From Natrinema zhouii (lineage in GTDB: Archaea; Halobacteriota; Halobacteria; Halobacteriales; Natrialbaceae), in the NCBI RefSeq assembly GCF_013456555.2, contig NZ_CP084884.1:294926-358925 (forward strand): a DNA stretch of 64,000 bases. Reading direction: 5' to 3'. Of this stretch, positions 59,200 to 64,000 are shown one piece after another. A model generated the notes under the pieces. That model was not told the origin of the DNA. It saw only the letters and a list, made by a program, of their open reading frames with translations, and did no database searches. Position 1 is the first letter of the stretch. Each line of letters opens with the position of its first letter. The translations under genes were made by a program, and so were the position numbers.

Positions 59200-60573
59200 A
59201 TGGACAGAGCATCTCCACCCAAGAGTGTCCTAAAGAAAGTCGTTGTCGGCAGCATTTCTTTGAGTCTCTTTACTGCGAACTATGTAGCTGCTCCACTGGG
59301 AATCGTTCGTCTTGTTGCGTATTTTTCCAACCCGATTGTAGCGCTACTCGCAATCCCTGCTATTTGGATGGTTCCCACGTTTACTGCAGAGCTTTTGACT
59401 GCTGGTATCTACCCTCTTTATGACGAGGAGGAACATGCGGATCGTATCTGGGTGGTTGGAACTTTCATTGGAACAGCGATATTGACAGCAGTGTGGTTCC
59501 TACCTGTCTGGGAGACTAACTGGCCCACCCTCGAAAGCATCCTTGCACCGCTCCGAGTCTCTTCTATGTTTGAAAACTCTTGGTATATGGGAGCCAGCTG
59601 GCTTGCGTGTGTTCCACTGATGCTATCTATGGGTATTGGAGCTGTCACAGAAACTATCGAAGAGAAAAACTCGACGGGAGAAGTGGAGCAGACGGACGCA
59701 GTGGACGCGGCTGCTCAGAGAGAGAAAACCGAGACCAAACACAAGAAGACGCCTCACCCCAGCAATGGAGCGACTCAAGAGCAACCCATTCCCTCCCAAC
59801 TCCAATATGGCTGGCAGTCTGCGCCCGACACAGGATTTGCGGACGTTGGTGGGATGGAGTCACTCAAAACGGAGGTTGAGCGCTCGGTGATCCGTCCGTT
59901 GACCCGGCTGGATGCCGCATACGAACGCTTCAACATCTCCCCACCGAACGGCATTCTCTTCTACGGTCCTCCAGGGACAGGTAAGACGCTGTTCGCTCGA
60001 GCCATTGCTGGCGAACTCGGCCACCCGTATCTCGAACTCTCGGCAGGCGATATCAAATCGCGCTGGGTCAATGAATCCACCGAGCAGGTCAACCGACTGT
60101 TCGCGGAGGCCGCACAGTTCGATCGGTGTGTGATCTTCATCGACGAGATCGACGCGCTGCTTGCCTCCCGTGAAAGCGACGTCAATCGCGAGCACACCCA
60201 GGTCGTCAACGAGTTCCTCGCTCACCTGGACGCCGACGATCCGAATTACCTCGTGATCGCAGCTACGAACCGCGCTGAACTCCTTGATGAGGCGGCCACT
60301 CGTCGGGGTCGCTTTGACCAGCAGTACGAACTCGGACTTCCAGATCGCGACGCTCGAGAGGCCATTTTCCGCGTCCGGCTCGACGAGCTGCCGACGGACC
60401 TTGACAACAACGCATATAGGAAGATGGCCGAGCAGACAGAAGGGGTCAGTAGCGCAGATATCGCTGGGATTGTCGACGACGCCGCGATGCGCGCCGCCGA
60501 ACGCGACGCTGACGAACTCACGCTCGAGGATCTCCACATGTCACTCCCAGACCAACCAGACCAACGGTCTTGA
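59200..60573 (+). CDS. Membrane-anchored AAA+ ATPase in the transfer cluster
   Basis: 457 aa. Four N-terminal membrane helices (up to residue 150) and a charged linker precede a classical CDC48/FtsH-type AAA module: FADVGGMESLKTEVERSVIR, Walker A FYGPPGTGKTLFARA, Walker B CVIFIDEIDALLA, the second region of homology AATNRAELLDEAATRRGRFD. There is no protease zinc motif at the C-terminus, so it is an unfoldase only. AAA unfoldases are not a standard conjugation component. It may extract or assemble channel proteins or process surface factors. Confidence 0.85.
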   Translation: MDRASPPKSVLKKVVVGSISLSLFTANYVAAPLGIVRLVAYFSNPIVALLAIPAIWMVPTFTAELLTAGIYPLYDEEEHADRIWVVGTFIGTAILTAVWFLPVWETNWPTLESILAPLRVSSMFENSWYMGASWLACVPLMLSMGIGAVTETIEEKNSTGEVEQTDAVDAAAQREKTETKHKKTPHPSNGATQEQPIPSQLQYGWQSAPDTGFADVGGMESLKTEVERSVIRPLTRLDAAYERFNISPPNGILFYGPPGTGKTLFARAIAGELGHPYLELSAGDIKSRWVNESTEQVNRLFAEAAQFDRCVIFIDEIDALLASRESDVNREHTQVVNEFLAHLDADDPNYLVIAATNRAELLDEAATRRGRFDQQYELGLPDRDAREAIFRVRLDELPTDLDNNAYRKMAEQTEGVSSADIAGIVDDAAMRAAERDADELTLEDLHMSLPDQPDQRS

Positions 60574-60690
60574 GACCGTGCCCAGCAAGGGTAGGCGGGA
60601 TCGCAATATCGTTCAAAATATGCGCTTCATTGGAACATCAAAGTTGGGAGTAACTTTTAACTAGATATCCATAAGACGTACAGATTGCCT

Positions 60691-61083
60691 ATGGAAACAT
60701 TCCCTATCGCAGGGCGTGTCGTTAATACGAAGTTGGTTTTCGGGTTGACCGCCCGAGAAGCTGGCGAGGTTCTCGTGGTTCCATTCCTGGCTATGGGTAT
60801 CGCCCAAAGCCTCGGCTTCACTGGGACACTGTTCCTGGGTGCCGGCGGGATCGGACTCGCCATCGGCATCCTCACCCTACTGGTTTCCCCTGCTGGCCAA
60901 CGACCCATCAGCTACGCCCGTGCCGCCGCCGAGTACCATCTCGGGTCGAACGAGTACCACAACCGGAGAACGCGACCCGAACTAGAGACACCCGTCGCCC
61001 AGGATGTCGTCTACGTTCGGCAGGCTGGCCTCGATATCGAGACGATCGAAGCCGAGCAGGAAGCGGAAGCCGACAGACGGTGA
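60691..61083 (+). CDS. VirB3/PrgI-like membrane protein
   Basis: 130 aa from the ATG at 60691. An N-terminal RVVNTKLVFGLTAREAGEVL segment is followed by two hydrophobic helices and PAGQRPISYARAAAEYHLG, the layout of VirB3/TrbD/PrgI proteins that anchor VirB4 to the membrane. A soluble acidic tail follows. It is placed directly before the VirB4-like genes, as expected. Confidence 0.75.
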   Translation: METFPIAGRVVNTKLVFGLTAREAGEVLVVPFLAMGIAQSLGFTGTLFLGAGGIGLAIGILTLLVSPAGQRPISYARAAAEYHLGSNEYHNRRTRPELETPVAQDVVYVRQAGLDIETIEAEQEAEADRR

Positions 61084-61089
61084 TCGACA

Positions 61090-62028
61090 ATGGGAACTGC
61101 ACCCACCGACGAGACAGCCTCTGGATCACACGAAGAGGATGAGGAGCCCGTTGTCCAGCCGACTGCCAGCAGTGACCACACGCCGCCTACACCCGAGTCC
61201 GACCTCGAGGTCCTACGAGCACTCGACAAATTCCTTGACGATATCGACACGGACCTCCCAACCGCTCGAGAGCGCTCCCGAGCGCGTGATCACTTCGACC
61301 TCAAGGATCGCCTTGGTGGATCGACAACGACCCAGGAGACACTCAGCTTCGACTACGTCCGGGAGGATGGCATCGCCGTCGACGGAGACAGCTATATCGG
61401 CCTCTTGAAAGTCCATCCGCAGAACTGGCTCTCGCTCAGTGAACAGGCCAGACACGACACGATGAGCGCGTATATGTCCTTCCTGATGTCGCTTGAGTTC
61501 AGCGTGGCTGTCCCCTGCTACCCGAAAACGTTCGACCTTACGGGGCATCTCGAGCGCTTCTACACGGCATCATCGAGTACGACTACTCGAGAGGAGACGC
61601 CGATCCTCCAGTATGGACGGAAGTTCTACATCCAGTGGGCGAGCGACCGGATCAGAGACGCCGACCTCAAACAACGCGATTTCTACATCGTCACCCGTGT
61701 CGACGCCGATCAAGTCCACAAGAATCTCGACACGGGAAGCGTTCTGAGCCAGCTTGGCGATCTCCCGCTTATCGGCGCTGCCTGCTCACGAGTGCTCGCC
61801 TATACGCCATTCGGCAATTCGCACGAGGATGCACGAACTGAACTCTGCATTCGCGAAGTGAGACAGCGACAGCGCCGGATTATAAACAAGCTCGGCCGGA
61901 CGGAGGTCTCGATCGACCAGATAACCGACCGTCAAGAAACCATGGAGATCCTGTACCACTACTACAACCATGTCGACCCGCAGTTCGAGAAGTTCAATCA
62001 AGCGACCAAAACGGAGGGTGAGTACTGA
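61090..62028 (+). CDS. VirB4 N-terminal-domain-like protein
   Basis: 312 aa. After a 40-residue acidic disordered start comes an alpha/beta domain with YIGLLKVHPQNWLSLSEQAR, FLMSLEFSVAVPCYP and KFYIQWASDRIRDADLKQRD, corresponding to the N-terminal regulatory part of VirB4/TrbE. No P-loop is present. It ends in a helical region LEILYHYYNHVDPQFEKF-like. The next start overlaps its stop (TGATG), so the two are made together. Splitting VirB4 into two chains is known in some archaeal conjugation systems. Confidence 0.7.
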   Translation: MGTAPTDETASGSHEEDEEPVVQPTASSDHTPPTPESDLEVLRALDKFLDDIDTDLPTARERSRARDHFDLKDRLGGSTTTQETLSFDYVREDGIAVDGDSYIGLLKVHPQNWLSLSEQARHDTMSAYMSFLMSLEFSVAVPCYPKTFDLTGHLERFYTASSSTTTREETPILQYGRKFYIQWASDRIRDADLKQRDFYIVTRVDADQVHKNLDTGSVLSQLGDLPLIGAACSRVLAYTPFGNSHEDARTELCIREVRQRQRRIINKLGRTEVSIDQITDRQETMEILYHYYNHVDPQFEKFNQATKTEGEY

Positions 62029-64000
62029 TGGGCCTCCTCTCAGGGCTTCGTTCTCGTCTTACCCCGGGTAGTAAGCACACGCTCAAGGAGATCGATGACG
62101 AGACGTTCGACCGGGCAGCAGCGATCGTCGAGGCTAACGGCGATGACCTTACCAAGGAAAACATCCGCGAGCAAGCCGAGCATCTCCTCGAACTCGAGGA
62201 GGTAGACGAAGGTGAGTTCCGACTGGGTGTCGTCCAGGACAACACCGAACAGTCGCTTGCCGACCGGGATATTATCGCCCCACGAAAGCTGAAAGAGGTC
62301 TCCAACTTCTTCGAATCGGGGTACATGATTCGAAACGACAAGTTCGTCCGTACGTTGACGATTCACGGCTACCCCGAACGCGTCCCCTTGGGCTGGCTCG
62401 ATGAACTGTATACGACGAACGATCACGTTCGGGTCACTCAACACATCCAGCCACGCGATACCGGCTCCGTCCTCCGTAAGTTGCAGAAACGCCTTACCCA
62501 GTTACGGGCTCGCCTCCACAAGAAACACGAGAAGAGCCAGACCGACACCCACGAGGAGGAGGCCGACCGCGACATGGTCCAGGAGCTCATCTGGGACATC
62601 ATCCTCGGGGAGACGAAGCTGTTTGACTTCGCGATCTACATCGAAGTGGTTGCCGACACCGAACAGGAGCTCAACGAGGCAACCGAACGCGTCGTTGATT
62701 CGCTCAGTACCGCGAACGCGGAAGCAGTCCCCCTCGAGAAACGTCAAGTCGAATCACAGGATGCGCTTGGCCCCCTTGGTGACGATCCGATCAAGTCGAC
62801 CCAGTTGATGCAGGAGACCGCCATCGGCACGATGTTTCCGTTCATTGAGCCGGTGATTACCGATTCCGAGGGAATCTTCTATGGGTTTGACACAACGGAT
62901 ACACCCGTAATCCTGGACAGATACGAGCTCTCCTCGTACTCGAAAGCAATCGCCGGCACAATGGGTTCCGGAAAGACGTTCGCCGAGAAACACGAGATGT
63001 ACCATCGGTTGATGATGGACCCCGAGATCGAGATGCTGGTTCTCGATCCGCTTGGAGACTTCGTCGACTTCGCGAACGATCTTGGTGGGCAAGTGATCCG
63101 CTTCGGCGGCGATAACACAGTCAACCCCCTCGAGATCCAGCGGGGTATCGACGACGCTGTGGACGATCCATTTAAGAAGAAATTGCGCTCGGTGATGGAG
63201 CTGTTTCGCATCCATTTCTCGGCGGTGGCCGAGCAGTCGTTAAGCAAGGAACAGGAGGGAATCCTGCGGCGAGCGGTCCGACTTGCCTACCTCCAGTACG
63301 GTATCACGGAAGAGACAGCGACCCACGAGAACACGAGCCCGACGATCGAGGACCTCCTTGACATCCTCGCAGAAATCGCCGACGGTGGCCTGCCATCGGA
63401 ATTCCTGGAACTCCACGAGGATGCGAACGACGAGCGAGTGTGGCCCGAGATTGACCAGCTCGAGACACGATTTCGGGATGGCGACGAGCAGTACGCTTAC
63501 CAATTATTGCTTGGTCTCGAGGCGTTCCAGAAGGGCGGCGAGAACGACAATCTGACCGGCCGGACGAACGTCGAACTCGACAACCGTTTAGTCGTCATCG
63601 ACATGTCGATGTTTGCCGACACGGGGCAAGCACCACTGTTTATGCACGTGATGTTCGACTGGATCTACCAGCGAGCGGCCAGCGATCACGACCGCCGGAC
63701 GCAGGTGACGATCGACGAGGCACACTACCTGTTGCGGCGGGAGGCGACGACAGACATGATCGATCTGTTCATCAGACACAGTCGTCATTTCAACACGGCA
63801 ATCACGCTTATCTCCCAGACTGTCGATGAGTTCGTCGCCCAGTCGGACGGCCAGTCCAAGGAGGCCGCCGAGAAAGCGCGCAACGTATACAATCTCTGTG
63901 ATATCAAGCAAATCTTTCACCACGAGTCGGTCAGCGACGAGATGATCGACTTTCACGACCTTAACCCTTCCGAGCAAACGTTCCTTACGACGGCCCAGAC
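62028..64000 (+). CDS. virB4: VirB4-type conjugation ATPase, 3' partial
   Basis: 657 residues are visible and the frame runs off the window. The N-terminal part has a TrbE-like region ending FGFDTTDTPVI-like; then Walker A AGTMGSGKTFAEKHEM, a VLDPLGDFVDFANDLGG strand, Walker B TQVTIDEAHYLLRR and the sensor TAITLISQTVDEF. VirB4 ATPases power assembly of the transfer channel and substrate export. It overlaps the preceding gene by one base. Confidence 0.9.
   Translation, partial: MGLLSGLRSRLTPGSKHTLKEIDDETFDRAAAIVEANGDDLTKENIREQAEHLLELEEVDEGEFRLGVVQDNTEQSLADRDIIAPRKLKEVSNFFESGYMIRNDKFVRTLTIHGYPERVPLGWLDELYTTNDHVRVTQHIQPRDTGSVLRKLQKRLTQLRARLHKKHEKSQTDTHEEEADRDMVQELIWDIILGETKLFDFAIYIEVVADTEQELNEATERVVDSLSTANAEAVPLEKRQVESQDALGPLGDDPIKSTQLMQETAIGTMFPFIEPVITDSEGIFYGFDTTDTPVILDRYELSSYSKAIAGTMGSGKTFAEKHEMYHRLMMDPEIEMLVLDPLGDFVDFANDLGGQVIRFGGDNTVNPLEIQRGIDDAVDDPFKKKLRSVMELFRIHFSAVAEQSLSKEQEGILRRAVRLAYLQYGITEETATHENTSPTIEDLLDILAEIADGGLPSEFLELHEDANDERVWPEIDQLETRFRDGDEQYAYQLLLGLEAFQKGGENDNLTGRTNVELDNRLVVIDMSMFADTGQAPLFMHVMFDWIYQRAASDHDRRTQVTIDEAHYLLRREATTDMIDLFIRHSRHFNTAITLISQTVDEFVAQSDGQSKEAAEKARNVYNLCDIKQIFHHESVSDEMIDFHDLNPSEQTFLTTAQ

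Overview
The window comes from an extremely halophilic archaeon, most like the Natrialba/Natrinema/Natronobacterium group. The evidence is a high-GC, strongly acidic proteome, a HalOD1 domain, Tat-dependent lipoprotein signals, small halo-type zinc-finger and SWIM proteins, an Orc1/Cdc6 initiator flanked by G-tailed origin recognition boxes, and an archaeal-type conjugation (VirB4-like) cluster. I saw no rRNA, tRNA, CRISPR array or complete insertion sequence. All functional names are read from motifs and family memory; no database search was run.

Layout. (1) 1-12.6 kb looks chromosomal and GC-rich: a heme-copper-oxidase-like membrane protein (5' end outside the window), a two-TM ion channel, a SHOCT protein, thioredoxin, a DUF1684 protein, a MetE-type methyltransferase, a DCC-type thiol oxidoreductase, and a compact sulfur-trafficking cluster (PiT-type permease, two YeeE/YedE halves, rhodanese-MBL, TusA, DsrE-like). 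(2) 12.6-16.6 kb is a patchwork of small genes and wreckage, including a frameshifted SWIM gene and a 51-aa zinc-finger gene. (3) 16.7-33.2 kb is a defence island. A long prokaryotic Argonaute of the NgAgo type with an intact DEDD tetrad sits 14 bp upstream of a PLD-nuclease/SF3-like ATPase. Behind them on the same strand lie a DEDDy exonuclease, a GHKL-ATPase/HExxH protein and a double PD-(D/E)XK protein. An AAA/DUF4143-like ATPase converges on them. The island ends with a SIR2-HerA pair followed by a KTSC gene and a wrecked ADP-ribosylglycohydrolase. (4) 33.9-37.9 kb has a complete tyrosine recombinase behind a perfect 14-bp inverted repeat, a lone head-morphogenesis-like protein, and a winged-helix regulator diverging from a conserved gene across two palindromic operators. 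(5) 38-49.1 kb holds two DNA-end-processing modules: an AddA/AddB-like helicase pair with a Cas4/RecB-like nuclease, and an SbcD/SbcC (YhaO/YhaN) pair. (6) 49.2-54.4 kb is the replication module: an AAA ATPase with a small partner, orc1/cdc6 with origin boxes on both sides, and two paralogous WQWREG genes each next to a characteristic inverted repeat. (7) 54.4-64 kb is a conjugation cluster: HNH-TM protein, pilin-like protein, surface protein, VirB6-like protein, membrane AAA ATPase, VirB3-like protein and a two-gene VirB4, the last running off the window.

Taken together, 16.5-64 kb reads as a plasmid or integrative conjugative element (own origin, integrase, transfer genes) carrying defence and repair cargo. 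Two repeat families tie parts of this region together and are absent from the chromosomal part: TTAACCAACA/TGTTGGTTAA inverted repeats about 40 bp long, mostly right after stop codons, and AT-rich TTAAGATTAA blocks between genes. The strongest candidates for an undescribed system are the Argonaute neighbourhood taken as one functional unit and the pairing of WQWREG proteins with cognate inverted repeats.
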